A stretch of DNA of 64,000 nucleotides from an uncultured Mycoplasmatota bacterium (GCA_900547465.1 URHJ01000003.1:4332-68331), one strand, 5' to 3'. Positions 47,856 to 57,590 are shown, counted from the first letter of the stretch. The notes: a model not told the origin generated them from the sequence alone. Program-made: numbers and translations.

Positions 47856-49031
47856 TCAATACTTTCTTTTTAAAACTTTTAGGGATTGTTTTTCTAATTC
47901 TTTATTTACACCTATTATAACATCTTCTTCTTTTATACCAAGTTCAGAAAAGATTGTTGGTTTAAAGTAATCAGACTTATTAATATTAAATTTTTGATAA
48001 ACATCAATAAATTTTTCTTTATCTGTTTCTTCTAAATATGAAAAATATAGGGCCATTAATCTTCCATATCCATAGTTAACGTTATTAAAAATATCATAGT
48101 TTTCAACTTTTTCGTCAAAGTCATCATTATCTTTGTCAATTAGAATGTTATAGAATGTTTCTTTATCTGCTCTTTTATAATTTTCATGTTTTAAGATATC
48201 CTCGTCAAGACTGGATAGAATTCTTAACAAACCTAGTTGATTTAGAATGAAATAATCATAGTCAACCAGCGAAATGGTACTTCTTTTTTGATATAATTTT
48301 GAATCTAGGAGAAAAGATAAGAATTTAACTTCATAAAAACTTGAAATAACTTCTGACATAGAGGACTTAAAATTATAATAAATTGCATTTTTACTAGATT
48401 GAAAATTTAATAATTCTTCTTGATCTTTTATATGACCTAGTTCATGAACTAGATTTATCATTTGTTCAAAATTATTATAACAACCGTTGATAAAAATATA
48501 GTTTTCTCTGTTGATTGTTGATTGGATATTCATACCTGCATATTTAGAATCTTTAAAATTTAATTTATAAACCTGATTTTTTTCAATAAGACTATAAAAT
48601 CTATCAAGTAACTCTTCATCACTATTTTTAGTTAAAAATTCAGCTATTAGATTATACATCTTGTCTTCTTCTAATGTTACTTCATCTTCATCTATTAATA
48701 CTGCATCATCTAATACTTCGTAATCTATATTTTCAAACAAATTTGAAATAAAGTCATAATGAAAACTCTTATATTTAATAAATTCATCTATAAATCTTTC
48801 ATTTAGTTTATCTGTTTTTACAATCTGTTCTACGACTAGATTCCTGCAGGTTTTAAGTCTTTTCCAATAACTAGACTTCTTTTTTGTCATACTTTCTTCT
48901 GTTGATATTAAAACTTCAATGTTCGCAATCAAATCTAATGTTTCAACTTTGTTTTTCTTTTTATAAATATAATCTAAATATGTTTCTATTTGTTTTCTTA
49001 AACTACCAATATCCCCTGAGTAAATTTTCAT
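47856..49031 (-). CDS. M3-like metallopeptidase, paralogue 2
   Basis: 391 residues after start correction (AGAGGT before the ATG at 49031). The zinc motif is NLVHELGHIKDQEE (H196, E197, H200), at exactly the same positions as in the next gene, and E227 in SSMSEVISSFYE is the likely third ligand. Overall similarity with the paralogue is low but the helical layout, length and C-terminal region (NYGYGRLMALYFSYLEE versus AYGYGKILGTYFSRLEK) match, so this is an old tandem duplication. Cytosolic by sequence. It directly follows queH. Confidence 0.72.
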   Translation of the reverse strand: MKIYSGDIGSLRKQIETYLDYIYKKKNKVETLDLIANIEVLISTEESMTKKKSSYWKRLKTCRNLVVEQIVKTDKLNERFIDEFIKYKSFHYDFISNLFENIDYEVLDDAVLIDEDEVTLEEDKMYNLIAEFLTKNSDEELLDRFYSLIEKNQVYKLNFKDSKYAGMNIQSTINRENYIFINGCYNNFEQMINLVHELGHIKDQEELLNFQSSKNAIYYNFKSSMSEVISSFYEVKFLSFLLDSKLYQKRSTISLVDYDYFILNQLGLLRILSSLDEDILKHENYKRADKETFYNILIDKDNDDFDEKVENYDIFNNVNYGYGRLMALYFSYLEETDKEKFIDVYQKFNINKSDYFKPTIFSELGIKEEDVIIGVNKELEKQSLKVLKRKY

Positions 49032-49033
49032 AG

Positions 49034-49630
49034 TTAACCTCTTTTTGAATAAATACAACCACAATAATTTTGTCTGTATAAATCATATATGTTAGATAAT
49101 TCTATACTTCTTTTGTAGCCATTCTTTTTTTTGAAATCAGAGTATAAATATTTTGTGTTATATTTTTTATCTAGATTTTCTCCTATTTCATTTATCCAAT
49201 TACTGTTTTTATGTGGACTTAGTGATAATGTTGTTGTGAAGTAATCAAAATCTAGTTCTTTGGCAACTTTAGCAGTTTCATCAAGTCTTAGCTCATAACA
49301 TTTATAACAGCGCTTACCTCTTTCTGGTTCATTTTCTAAGCCTTTTGCCATATTAAAGTATTCATTTGGATCATATCTACCATCAAGTATTTTAATTTTG
49401 TTTTTTGTTTTAAATTTACTAATAAACATGTGAATTTCATCTAATCTTTTTTGATACTCTTTTTGATCTGTAATATTAGGATTATAGTAAAAAATAGTGA
49501 TTTCAAAAATATCTCCTAGTCTTTCTAAAACAGCAGAAGAACATGGAGCACAACAAGCATGTAATAATAGCGTTGGATTCTTTTTTTCTATTTTTTTAAT
49601 TTCTTCTTCCATCAAAATATCGTAATTCAT
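49034..49630 (-). CDS. queH: Epoxyqueuosine reductase QueH
   Basis: Last step of queuosine synthesis: reduces epoxyqueuosine-tRNA to queuosine-tRNA. The N-terminal HACCAPCSSAVLERL carries the conserved CC..C iron-sulphur/active site residues, and RCYKCYELRLDETAKVA plus a C-terminal YCGCIYS complete the Cys set of the DUF208/QueH family. Length 198 is typical. Together with queA and tgt here it gives the final steps of the pathway from preQ1. It is the B12-independent alternative to QueG. Confidence 0.92.
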   Translation of the reverse strand: MNYDILMEEEIKKIEKKNPTLLLHACCAPCSSAVLERLGDIFEITIFYYNPNITDQKEYQKRLDEIHMFISKFKTKNKIKILDGRYDPNEYFNMAKGLENEPERGKRCYKCYELRLDETAKVAKELDFDYFTTTLSLSPHKNSNWINEIGENLDKKYNTKYLYSDFKKKNGYKRSIELSNIYDLYRQNYCGCIYSKRG

Positions 49631-49702
49631 ATAAACACCCTCAAATTAGTTATAATTTAACACAATTTAGCATTTTTCTCAAGATTTAACATAGTATTTA
49701 TC

Positions 49703-50437
49703 ATGAATAGATTATATTTTTCATTTTTAATAACTGGAATTGCAGGTTTATCTACCCTACTTGGTATAATACCTGTATTTATAAAGACAAAAAACAAGGA
49801 TAATATTATTAATGCTTCTTTAGCTTTTGCGAGTGGTGTTATGCTTTCTGTTTCTTTATTTTCTCTTTTTCCGGAAAGTATTAATTTGTTACAAAGTAAG
49901 TACAATAATAAAGGTATTGTCGTAGTGGTGCTTTTATTTATAATAATTGGTGTTTTTCTTGCTAGTTTGATTGATAAAGTATTTAAAAAAATAGATAACA
50001 AGTTATATAAACTTGGGGTTATTAATGCCCTAGCTTTAATGATTCATAATATTCCTGAAGGGATACTAACTTTTAGTACTACAACGACTAATTTATCTTT
50101 AGGTATTACTCTAGCTTTATCAATAATGTTTCATAATATTCCTGAAGGAATAAGTATTTCGGTTCCGATTTATTATTCAACTGGAAGTAAGAAAAAAGCC
50201 TTTTTATATACATTTATCTCTGGCTTTTCTGAAATATTAGGTGCGGTTATAACTTATTTATTTTTGTATAAATATATATCTAATTCTTTTATTGGAATTA
50301 TTTTATCATTAACAGTAGGTATAATGAGTTATATATCATTGAATGAATTATTACCTGGCGCTATTAAATACAATAATAAAAAGCTAACTGGTGTAGCTTT
50401 TGTGATTGGTTTTATATTTATGTTGTTTTTTAAATAA
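49703..50437 (+). CDS. ZIP-family metal transporter
   Basis: 244 residues with about eight hydrophobic segments. Two metal-site motifs MIHNIPEGI and MFHNIPEGISI lie in successive helices, the hallmark of ZIP (ZupT-like) importers of zinc and other divalent ions. A third conserved acidic segment (LNELLPG) is near the end. It has no visible Shine-Dalgarno; the -10-like TAGTAT lies only five bases before ATG, compatible with a leaderless start. Convergent with the next gene, overlapping its 3' end by 8 bases. Confidence 0.88.
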   Translation: MNRLYFSFLITGIAGLSTLLGIIPVFIKTKNKDNIINASLAFASGVMLSVSLFSLFPESINLLQSKYNNKGIVVVVLLFIIIGVFLASLIDKVFKKIDNKLYKLGVINALALMIHNIPEGILTFSTTTTNLSLGITLALSIMFHNIPEGISISVPIYYSTGSKKKAFLYTFISGFSEILGAVITYLFLYKYISNSFIGIILSLTVGIMSYISLNELLPGAIKYNNKKLTGVAFVIGFIFMLFFK

Positions 50438-50990
50438 GAAAAAGACTTATGATAGCTAAGAGTAAACATAATAATCTGAAACATAAATATAGATTTGTTT
50501 GTCTTACTTTCTTATTATTACATTTACTTAAGATATAATTTAAATCTTCATCTGTTATATCTTTTTTTAGTGCTATGACATTTTCATTATTATTTAAATT
50601 AAATATATATAATTTTTTTGATTTTAGAACTAAATTTATTTGATTATAATTATAAGTAATGTTTGAGGATTTTTTCATATTATTACTATAGGTTATTTTT
50701 TCACTATCAAATACATATTGATAACAAGGAATATTTCCTCCATTTATTTCTAAAATACTATGGTATTGAAGAAACATTTTAATTATTGGTAATACTAAAA
50801 TTAATATAATAATTAAAATGCTATAGGTTATTGATAAAAAATAATTTTTATTATAAATATCCATGTATAGAAATAATATCATTATTGTTAAGAGTGCATT
50901 TGATAACTTACTAGAATTAATATAACTGGTAAAAAACTCTTTATAAATTTCTTTATTAAGTTCTACTTTTGTAACTATTTTTCTTTTCAT
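50430..50990 (-). CDS. YcxB-like membrane protein
   Basis: About 186 residues. Two hydrophobic segments lie near 33-75 (LLTIMILFLYMDI, ILIIILILVLPIIKMFL), a beta-rich cytosolic part follows (FDSEKITYSNNMKKSSNITYNYNQI, LYIFNLNNNENVIALKKD), and one C-terminal segment ends the chain. This matches the YcxB-type plan, a poorly characterised family. Start at the ATG 50990 (GTG four codons upstream lies in the AGGTGA site). It is coupled to the upstream alpha/beta hydrolase gene. Confidence 0.6.
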   Translation of the reverse strand: MKRKIVTKVELNKEIYKEFFTSYINSSKLSNALLTIMILFLYMDIYNKNYFLSITYSILIIILILVLPIIKMFLQYHSILEINGGNIPCYQYVFDSEKITYSNNMKKSSNITYNYNQINLVLKSKKLYIFNLNNNENVIALKKDITDEDLNYILSKCNNKKVRQTNLYLCFRLLCLLLAIISLFLI

Positions 50991-50999
50991 TTTCTTCAC

Positions 51000-52016
51000 C
51001 TAATTATGAATTGCTTTTATCATTGAATCAATAATTGTATTGATGTAGGTAATGACTTTAGGGTCTACACCTTTCATATTATTTACAATGTTTTTGATGT
51101 CATTGAATGTTAATTTAAATTCTTTAGAATATGATTTACCTACACTTTTGAATAGTGTTTCAAAGGTTAATTTTACTTGTTCTTGATCTAGATCTTCAAT
51201 TCCTTTTGTAGTACTTTCATGAAGTTGTTTGCTTATGTTTGATAATTTACTTTCGATAAAATATTCTCCATAAGTATTCCAAGTTGTTGGATAATGTTCT
51301 TTAAAGGCATGTTCACTGCTTTTTACAACTGAATAATTTTTATTATTTAGAAGTATTCCTACTATGGAATCTGTAGGGACAATATTTATTAATTTTTGTT
51401 GCATATTTTTATATTTTTCTGTCATAAATTCATTTAATCTAAAACCTGGTCCATCAAAGTTATATATTGCTTTTACCTTTTCTTGATTTTCAATTTCCAT
51501 GGCGCTAACCATAGCTAAATTTCCTCCTTTGGAGTGTCCCACTACTACTATATCAGATGATGATGAAGCAACTTGTGATAAGTAATTTATAGCTAAGCTA
51601 TGAGTATATGTTGGGTATTCATAGGCTAGTCTAAAGTTTTCTATCCAACCAATGAAGGAACCGTCTGTTCCTTGAAAACTAACAATTGTTTTTCCATCTA
51701 TTTTAAATGTGCATGCGCCAAACTGGGTTTTTTCATTTTTTATTTTTAGAAAATCAGATACTATTAAGTCTTTATATCTTTTTGAATCTTTTATGATATT
51801 TAGAACTTCTAGAGCTTTAGGAATCATTAGTGATTTTTCATTCTCACTATAATTACTTAGTCTTTGATATAATTTAGGAATTGATATATTATCGTTAAAA
51901 GACTTACTTGGTAGATATATTAAGATGGCACAAACTAAGTTATCCATTGTATTCCAATGAACATCTTTTAATGAAATATTTTTATAGTACTTTAAATAAT
52001 CAATAATTGTATACAT
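51000..52016 (-). CDS. Mbeg1-like (DUF2974) alpha/beta-hydrolase
   Basis: 338 residues, cytosolic by sequence. The lipase-type nucleophile elbow is VVVGHSKGGNLA with S162, preceded by an oxyanion-region IVSFQGTDGSFIGWIENF. A likely Asp is in NFDGPGFRLNEF and His lies in the later part. The N-terminus TIIDYLKYYKNISLKDVHWNTMDNLVCAILIYLP is typical for DUF2974 proteins of Firmicutes, whose substrate is not established. It has an AGGAGGA site. Confidence 0.85.
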   Translation of the reverse strand: MYTIIDYLKYYKNISLKDVHWNTMDNLVCAILIYLPSKSFNDNISIPKLYQRLSNYSENEKSLMIPKALEVLNIIKDSKRYKDLIVSDFLKIKNEKTQFGACTFKIDGKTIVSFQGTDGSFIGWIENFRLAYEYPTYTHSLAINYLSQVASSSSDIVVVGHSKGGNLAMVSAMEIENQEKVKAIYNFDGPGFRLNEFMTEKYKNMQQKLINIVPTDSIVGILLNNKNYSVVKSSEHAFKEHYPTTWNTYGEYFIESKLSNISKQLHESTTKGIEDLDQEQVKLTFETLFKSVGKSYSKEFKLTFNDIKNIVNNMKGVDPKVITYINTIIDSMIKAIHN

Positions 52017-52025
52017 AACTTCCTC

Positions 52026-52664
52026 CTATTTAAATTTAACATAATTAAATCCTATATTTTTATAGACATCATAGGCTCTTGGTAGATGAAATATTCTTGC
52101 GAATAAGAGATTATAAAATTCATCTATCATTATTATAGAGCATAATATAATACTTATGGCTAAGAATATTTTTTTATTCATTTTCTGTGCTAGGTAAAAA
52201 CACAATGGAATTACTACATATATTAGAAGAAGTCCCGAGATAGCAAAGAATGTAACGCTTCTTAGGCAAACAAAACCGTTAATGTTTCCTAAATTTAGAA
52301 TTTCATTATTATAGTCCCAACATCTTTTACCGTGTCCTATTATATACATTCCAAGTCCAGAAATATATTCGAGTATTCCAGTAGAAAAAAAGCTTATTAA
52401 AAATACTTTGAGAGGTTTTTTGCGAAATCTGTAAGTAAGTAGATAAATCATTATAGAACCTGTTGCATAAACGTTTATCCAGGGTAAGAAATTACCCCCT
52501 CTCCAATAGAATTTCTGCATTCCTCCATTAAAATAGTAAAAAATAAATTCATATAAAAATCCAAATATTCCAGTTATAACTATTAATAGACAAAATATTC
52601 CAATCCATGATAATTTATCGAATTTATAATCTTCATTTAGATATTTATTATACCATTTTTTCAT
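52026..52664 (-). CDS. CmpB-type putative ABC transporter permease (PF06541-like)
   Basis: 212 residues with about five membrane segments. Family marks: GFLYEFIFY near the start, RGGNFLPWINVYATGSI, ILEYISGLGMYIIGHGKRCWDYNNEILNLGNINGFVCL, and a final hydrophobic stretch with IPLCFYLAQKM. The name of the family is historical; no ATPase partner lies beside it. It may be a membrane protein of another role. Coupled to the hydrolase gene downstream by 9 bases. Confidence 0.82.
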   Translation of the reverse strand: MKKWYNKYLNEDYKFDKLSWIGIFCLLIVITGIFGFLYEFIFYYFNGGMQKFYWRGGNFLPWINVYATGSIMIYLLTYRFRKKPLKVFLISFFSTGILEYISGLGMYIIGHGKRCWDYNNEILNLGNINGFVCLRSVTFFAISGLLLIYVVIPLCFYLAQKMNKKIFLAISIILCSIIMIDEFYNLLFARIFHLPRAYDVYKNIGFNYVKFK

Positions 52665-52735
52665 ACTTCAACGTCCTTACTGCTCTTTTATATACTATAT
52701 TATACACTATAAGTATAAAATATTGAAAGCTATAT

Positions 52736-53899
52736 TTAACGATTTTTAGTTTGATTATACTTTGTTACTAATTCTTGGAAGCCTGTCTTTACCCTATCAT
52801 CGTATTTCATTGGAATAACCACTTCTTCATAATAATCATTTAATTGTTTAGTAGTAACATAACCATTAGAGAGTTTTTGATCAAGTTTTTCTAAATCTTT
52901 TGTAAATTTTTCATAATCATCATCAGTATATTCTTCTAGACCTTTTTGAATTTTATATAATCCCTTATTTATACACTTAAATGGGATATCTTGTTCTTTC
53001 AAATACAAGTATTTATCAATTAAAACATCACAGCCGTTGCTTAATATAACTGCTCCCTTATATTTTGTTGTATCTCTATACAAAACGATTTCATTGCAAA
53101 GTATATTATTATAATCATATAATTTTTTATTAATTTCTAAATCTCTTTTTACATTCAATTCTTCTATCATTTGAGGTGTTTCTATAGTTGTGACAACTCT
53201 CCAAAATTCATCTCCAGAACCGGTGTCAATATAACATTTCTTGCCATCTTTTTCTATCTCTTTTACAGTATGGATTGATGGCTCTGAGGAATCTCCGGTA
53301 AAACAATCTTTTGGTGATGAAGCCAAATAATTATCATTGTTAACATCAACGACAAATATCAAACAACTATCGCGATAAGCATTTAATTCTAAATTAGAAA
53401 ATAGACTACATGATAGATATTTGGTACGGTGTTCTGAGTAATTATCATCACCTTTTAAGCCTGGTAAAAATGACGAAGAATGACCGACTATCATAAATCT
53501 TTCTCCATTTACAATATCGTCAAAATTGGTTAAACTATTTTCCCAAACTTTTGATGTATACTCTCTTAAAGATTCTTCATATTTAAATATTTCTGACAAA
53601 TCCTTGGAAAACTCAACGCCTAATTCGGAAGCATCTTCTGCATACTTACCGTTTTTAAAGCAATACTCAACATTAGGGGCTGAAAGTAAATCATTAGTAA
53701 TTTGATTCTGCACTTCTTCTAAATTTGAATACTTAATTCTAAAATCTAATAGTTTATCATAAAAATGCAAATATATAGCTTTATTAGAACTGTTTTTTGT
53801 TAAGTAGTCAAGATCAAAGTCTAACTGTTTTATATATTCTTTGACTGTTGTTGAGACACCATTAAGATCTTCTGATTTTGAGTAATTAAAATATCGCAT
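52736..53899 (-). CDS. Unknown 387-residue protein next to an ABC exporter
   Basis: Acidic soluble protein with no signal peptide, membrane segment or family I recognise. The N-terminal 140 residues are helical; the middle (about 150-240) holds a strand-rich region with ERFMIVGHSSSFLPGLKGDD, LNAYRDSCLIFVVDVNNDNY, FTGDSSEPSIHTVKEI and SGDEFWRVVTTIETPQ, rich in aromatic, Asp, Ser and Cys residues like an enzyme active-site region; the end is helical. Start at 53899 (RBS AGAAGGT) overlaps the end of the ABC exporter gene, so it is coupled to it. A substrate or effector handled by the transporter is one reading. Confidence 0.65.
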   Translation of the reverse strand: MRYFNYSKSEDLNGVSTTVKEYIKQLDFDLDYLTKNSSNKAIYLHFYDKLLDFRIKYSNLEEVQNQITNDLLSAPNVEYCFKNGKYAEDASELGVEFSKDLSEIFKYEESLREYTSKVWENSLTNFDDIVNGERFMIVGHSSSFLPGLKGDDNYSEHRTKYLSCSLFSNLELNAYRDSCLIFVVDVNNDNYLASSPKDCFTGDSSEPSIHTVKEIEKDGKKCYIDTGSGDEFWRVVTTIETPQMIEELNVKRDLEINKKLYDYNNILCNEIVLYRDTTKYKGAVILSNGCDVLIDKYLYLKEQDIPFKCINKGLYKIQKGLEEYTDDDYEKFTKDLEKLDQKLSNGYVTTKQLNDYYEEVVIPMKYDDRVKTGFQELVTKYNQTKNR

Positions 53900-53912
53900 A
53901 AAATACCTTCTC

Positions 53913-55505
53913 TCATTTTTTATACAACATAGTATGATTTTTAAATATATATTCTTTGTTACAGATACTACTAATTTTACTTCTATGGGAAACAATTATA
54001 TAAGATTTATTGTGTAAATACTTGTTTAACATATTAATTATCTTTTCTTCTGATTCAGAATCTAAATTAGACGTAGGTTCATCAAAAAAGTAAAAATCTT
54101 TATCCAGTAGGATGCCTCTAATAATATTTAATCTTTGTTGTTGCCCAGCTGATAATTTGATTCCTTTTTGTCCAACCTTTGTATCTAATCCTTCTTCTAA
54201 ATTATCAAACCATTCTTTTAGACCTGCTTCTTCTAATAGTCTTAGAATTTTTTCTTCTGATATTCTTTTACCTAAAGTTAAATTTTCTCTGATTGATAAA
54301 TCAAATAACACAACATCTTGGGAAATGTATATAACATCTAATTTTCTATTACTGATTTTTTTATTATCAACTAATATTGTTCCGCTATCGATATTATAAA
54401 AATCGCTTAATATATTTAATACTGTAGTTTTTCCCTGGCCTGATTCCCCAGAAATACATATTTTATCTTTGTAATTCATTTCAAATTGAGGAATACTTAT
54501 TTCAAAATTTCTACCTGGATATTTAAAAATACCATCTTTTATCTCTATTTTATTCCATTTACTAAGGAACTCTTTTTTCTCTTTTTTGCCTATGATTTCC
54601 TCTATTTTTTTCTTGTTTATTTTATATTCAAATATACTATTAATATTTAATGATGTTGATTCTAATTTGCTTATTATGGTTCCTAGTATTGTAAAGAAGA
54701 AGACTATATATGAGATAACTTCTTTTCCTTCACTTTGCATACCTATAGCTGAGATAATAACTATTATATATAATAAATTTGTTAATAATGTAAAAATTGT
54801 TTTTTCATTTGCCTTCTTATCGTCATCTATTTGCATTTTTCTAATAAAGTTATCAAGTTTTTCTTCTAGTTTTTTGGATGTAAATTTGTCAACTCGTAGT
54901 CTGATAACTGTAAAAATATTTTGAATAAAGTCATCATACATAGAGTCATACTCACCTGCACTCATATACATTTCTTCAGTATATTTAACTCGTTTCTTTT
55001 GCATTGTATATCTAACGATAAAAGCAAGAATAAAGATAAATATGGAAATTAAAGCCATAATAGGTGATTTACTAAAGGCCATAACCAAGTATGAAATAAC
55101 ACCAATTAATAGTGGTAGAAATGAAGTTAAAAACATTTCTAACACACTAAGTAGAGTTGCTGCTGTCATAGATATTGTTCTTTGTATATATGCGGTATGA
55201 TAATCTGTAATATTTTTGGGATCAAGTTGTAAAAGTTTTAGATAATAATAATTTCTTATTTTATATTGTGTAGACCAAACAAAATTTTCATAGTAATGAT
55301 TGTATAACCAATTAGATATTAATGAAATCATATATAACATTATTAAACTTATTAATAGTATATATAATTTATTTGAAGTTACAGGACTAACTAGTAGTGA
55401 TGAAACACAAAAAGATATAGCATATATACTTAAATTGTAAATTATACTAAAGAATAAAACTAATATCATTTTTTTCTTATCAATTATTTTTAAATATTCC
55501 TTCAT
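53913..55505 (-). CDS. ABC exporter (fused membrane and ATPase domains)
   Basis: 530 residues: six membrane segments (about 15-280) followed by an ATP-binding domain. Walker A ISGESGQGKTTVLNIL, signature LSAGQQQRLNIIRG, Walker B FYFFDEPTSNLD and the His switch YIIVSHRS are intact. It is a homodimer-type exporter of lipid, drug or peptide. No peptidase C39 domain is present, so leader cleavage is not implied. The next gene on the strand, overlapping it, encodes the unknown 387-residue protein. Confidence 0.9.
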   Translation of the reverse strand: MKEYLKIIDKKKMILVLFFSIIYNLSIYAISFCVSSLLVSPVTSNKLYILLISLIMLYMISLISNWLYNHYYENFVWSTQYKIRNYYYLKLLQLDPKNITDYHTAYIQRTISMTAATLLSVLEMFLTSFLPLLIGVISYLVMAFSKSPIMALISIFIFILAFIVRYTMQKKRVKYTEEMYMSAGEYDSMYDDFIQNIFTVIRLRVDKFTSKKLEEKLDNFIRKMQIDDDKKANEKTIFTLLTNLLYIIVIISAIGMQSEGKEVISYIVFFFTILGTIISKLESTSLNINSIFEYKINKKKIEEIIGKKEKKEFLSKWNKIEIKDGIFKYPGRNFEISIPQFEMNYKDKICISGESGQGKTTVLNILSDFYNIDSGTILVDNKKISNRKLDVIYISQDVVLFDLSIRENLTLGKRISEEKILRLLEEAGLKEWFDNLEEGLDTKVGQKGIKLSAGQQQRLNIIRGILLDKDFYFFDEPTSNLDSESEEKIINMLNKYLHNKSYIIVSHRSKISSICNKEYIFKNHTMLYKK

Positions 55506-55515
55506 AAAAAGCTCC

Positions 55516-56430
55516 TTATTTATTATAGTTTAACAATGATAATTTTAATTTGTCATAAGCCTTCGTTTCAAGTTTTGATTTTTTCTTTAATTTTTCAAAC
55601 TCACTATTTAAAAGTAGAAATTCCTCTCTTGCACTCATAGCGTGATCTGATATACACATTTTTCCTATAAAGCAAGAAAACATAATTCTATAGATAAGGG
55701 CACATTTTTCTTTTTTATTAACACAATTTTCATACTCGCCTTTAGGAAGTATTTCATAACCTAATTTTTTTAACACATCATAGCCTTCAATAATAGCGTC
55801 CATAATTAGTAGTGAGTACTCTTTATCTTTTTTTAGACGTTTTAAATCTCCATCTACTTTGTAGCTTGCGAAAACTAGTGGCAATACTGCGCAACCATGT
55901 GTTTTTAGATAATCATTCATTTTATTTTCGATGATTGCTTTTACTTTTGTTTCTTTAAATATTGATTTTATAAATTCATCATCTGTATTCTTACCATCAA
56001 TTCTACCTATGGTAATCTTATTTAAGCAAACTGAGTTTATGTAACCATCATATTTTTTTCCTGCTGCCATGAAGAATGCAAATAAAACATTTTTATCTTT
56101 AATTTTTGCGTATTTTTCAGCATTTAAATTATTACCAACTAGAACTACATTTTTACTTTTGTTATTTTCTATTATAGGAATAATGGTATCTAGTTGAGAA
56201 CATCTAGAAACAATAAAGATTACATCATAAATATCATCATCTTCTAATTTGCTTATTGCTTTAAAGTGATCTGTAGTTTTTCTTCCAAGTTTATGTTTTA
56301 TTACTAAACCATATTTTTTTAGATTTTCGTATGTTTTATTTCTAGCTAATAAAACAACATCATTACCTTTTTTTATTGAATGTGTTAGGTTAGATCCAAG
56401 GACTCCTGCACCTATTACTAAAATCCTCAT
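55516..56430 (-). CDS. Ketopantoate reductase (PanE/ApbA) family protein
   Basis: 304 residues. The N-terminal Rossmann motif is ILVIGAGVLGSNL, followed by NDVVLLAR, and a C-terminal helical domain as in PanE. The family makes pantoate from ketopantoate with NADPH, but many members in Gram-positives act on other 2-keto acids or have unknown substrates. The Lys/Asn residues of PanE catalysis cannot be aligned by eye with confidence. It lies 10 bases upstream of the ABC exporter gene and may form a unit with it. Confidence 0.78.
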   Translation of the reverse strand: MRILVIGAGVLGSNLTHSIKKGNDVVLLARNKTYENLKKYGLVIKHKLGRKTTDHFKAISKLEDDDIYDVIFIVSRCSQLDTIIPIIENNKSKNVVLVGNNLNAEKYAKIKDKNVLFAFFMAAGKKYDGYINSVCLNKITIGRIDGKNTDDEFIKSIFKETKVKAIIENKMNDYLKTHGCAVLPLVFASYKVDGDLKRLKKDKEYSLLIMDAIIEGYDVLKKLGYEILPKGEYENCVNKKEKCALIYRIMFSCFIGKMCISDHAMSAREEFLLLNSEFEKLKKKSKLETKAYDKLKLSLLNYNK

Positions 56431-56468
56431 TTTACATCTCCTTTGACAATTTTATCTTTATTAGTAAA

Positions 56469-57425
56469 TTATAACATAGTTTTTGTCATTTTTTTAGGTT
56501 TAGAATCAAGATTATTAAAACTATAACCTTTGTTTTTAAGTAACTTTATTCCTAATTCTATTCCTAGATCAATGTCATCTTTATCCATTGGAACTCTTCC
56601 TCTTAAATTAAGTAATAAATTCTTCTCTTCTTCATTAATTGTAGCCTTTGAAAATTCATCTCTTATAATATCTAAGTAAGTAGGCAGTGAACATTTTATA
56701 TTAGATCTAGCCGCAATTAGATATAAATTATTGAATGTATTAGAAATTGATAATTCCTCATTTTCCCAGCCTTTTTCTAACATAAAGTCTCCTCCGCCTA
56801 GTTTGCAATTACTAATTCCTGTACCTTTTTCTAAATCGTATAGGCTTATTAGCTTTGCTATTACACAGGTATTTACTATACTTTCTTGTTCTTTAGTAAA
56901 TGGTACAAATCTATAATAAGGTTCTGGTACATACATTCCCCAGGTATTATAACTAGCAACACATCTTGCTTGATTAATATATGGAGTAACATATAATTCT
57001 TGGTCTTTATCACAAAAATAATCGATAGGATTAATTACTCTTTGATCTTTTTTTGCTAACAATTTTAAGTTTTCATATTCTTTTTTGACAGTTTCAAACT
57101 TTTCTTTTGGTTGTTTAACAAGTAGTGTTTCTATGTAATTGTTAGAATTATTTTTTAGAATATAAACAATTTCTGTTTTTCCATAGTTTATAAATGTTAA
57201 TTCTAAATTACTGATTGAGGTTTTATTTCTTTTTGCGAAGCGTTCCATATATTTATGTAGGAGGTTTTCTATTTTTTCGTATTCGGTATATTTATCTTGA
57301 TTACTATTTGTTTCTATGTATCCATAATGCATGTTAACGATACCTTTGTTTTCTTTATCATCACAATCTTCTAGAACCCATTGTTTTAATGTTTTACTAA
57401 CTTTTTTTAATTCTTTTTGATTCAT
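56469..57425 (-). CDS. Kinase-like-fold protein of unknown substrate
   Basis: 318 residues. The region about 65-200 has a kinase-like outline: a strand-rich N-lobe with a Lys (ETLLVKQPKEKF) and following Glu-helix (ETVKKEYENLKLL), a hinge (LYVTPYI), and a later GGGDFMLEKG that could hold the metal-binding Asp. This suggests an APH/HipA-like fold but no catalytic HxD is clear, so it could be inactive. No signal or membrane segment. It is followed 38 bases later by the PanE-like gene. Confidence 0.5.
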   Translation of the reverse strand: MNQKELKKVSKTLKQWVLEDCDDKENKGIVNMHYGYIETNSNQDKYTEYEKIENLLHKYMERFAKRNKTSISNLELTFINYGKTEIVYILKNNSNNYIETLLVKQPKEKFETVKKEYENLKLLAKKDQRVINPIDYFCDKDQELYVTPYINQARCVASYNTWGMYVPEPYYRFVPFTKEQESIVNTCVIAKLISLYDLEKGTGISNCKLGGGDFMLEKGWENEELSISNTFNNLYLIAARSNIKCSLPTYLDIIRDEFSKATINEEEKNLLLNLRGRVPMDKDDIDLGIELGIKLLKNKGYSFNNLDSKPKKMTKTML

Positions 57426-57507
57426 TTTTTATATACTCCTTTGGTGGTTATTGTATCACAATTTCTATTCTTTCGTTAACTTCATTATACTTTTTATCAC
57501 TTACTTA

Positions 57508-57548
57508 CTAAAATAAGAAAAGATATACTTCTTAAAAAAGTATATCTT
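57508..57548 (-). terminator. Terminator of the NUDIX gene
   Basis: An 11-bp stem (57520-57530 with 57538-57548), 7-base loop and a U-rich minus-strand tract; 43 bases past the stop. Confidence 0.75.
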
Positions 57549-57590
57549 CATATGCAGATAAAATTTATTTTAACTAATTATTAATGCCTT

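Noticed and set aside
49657..50001. A 114-codon minus-strand frame opposite the ZIP transporter.
   Set aside because: The plus frame carries the duplicated HNIPEG metal motifs; the antisense frame has no start signal or motif.
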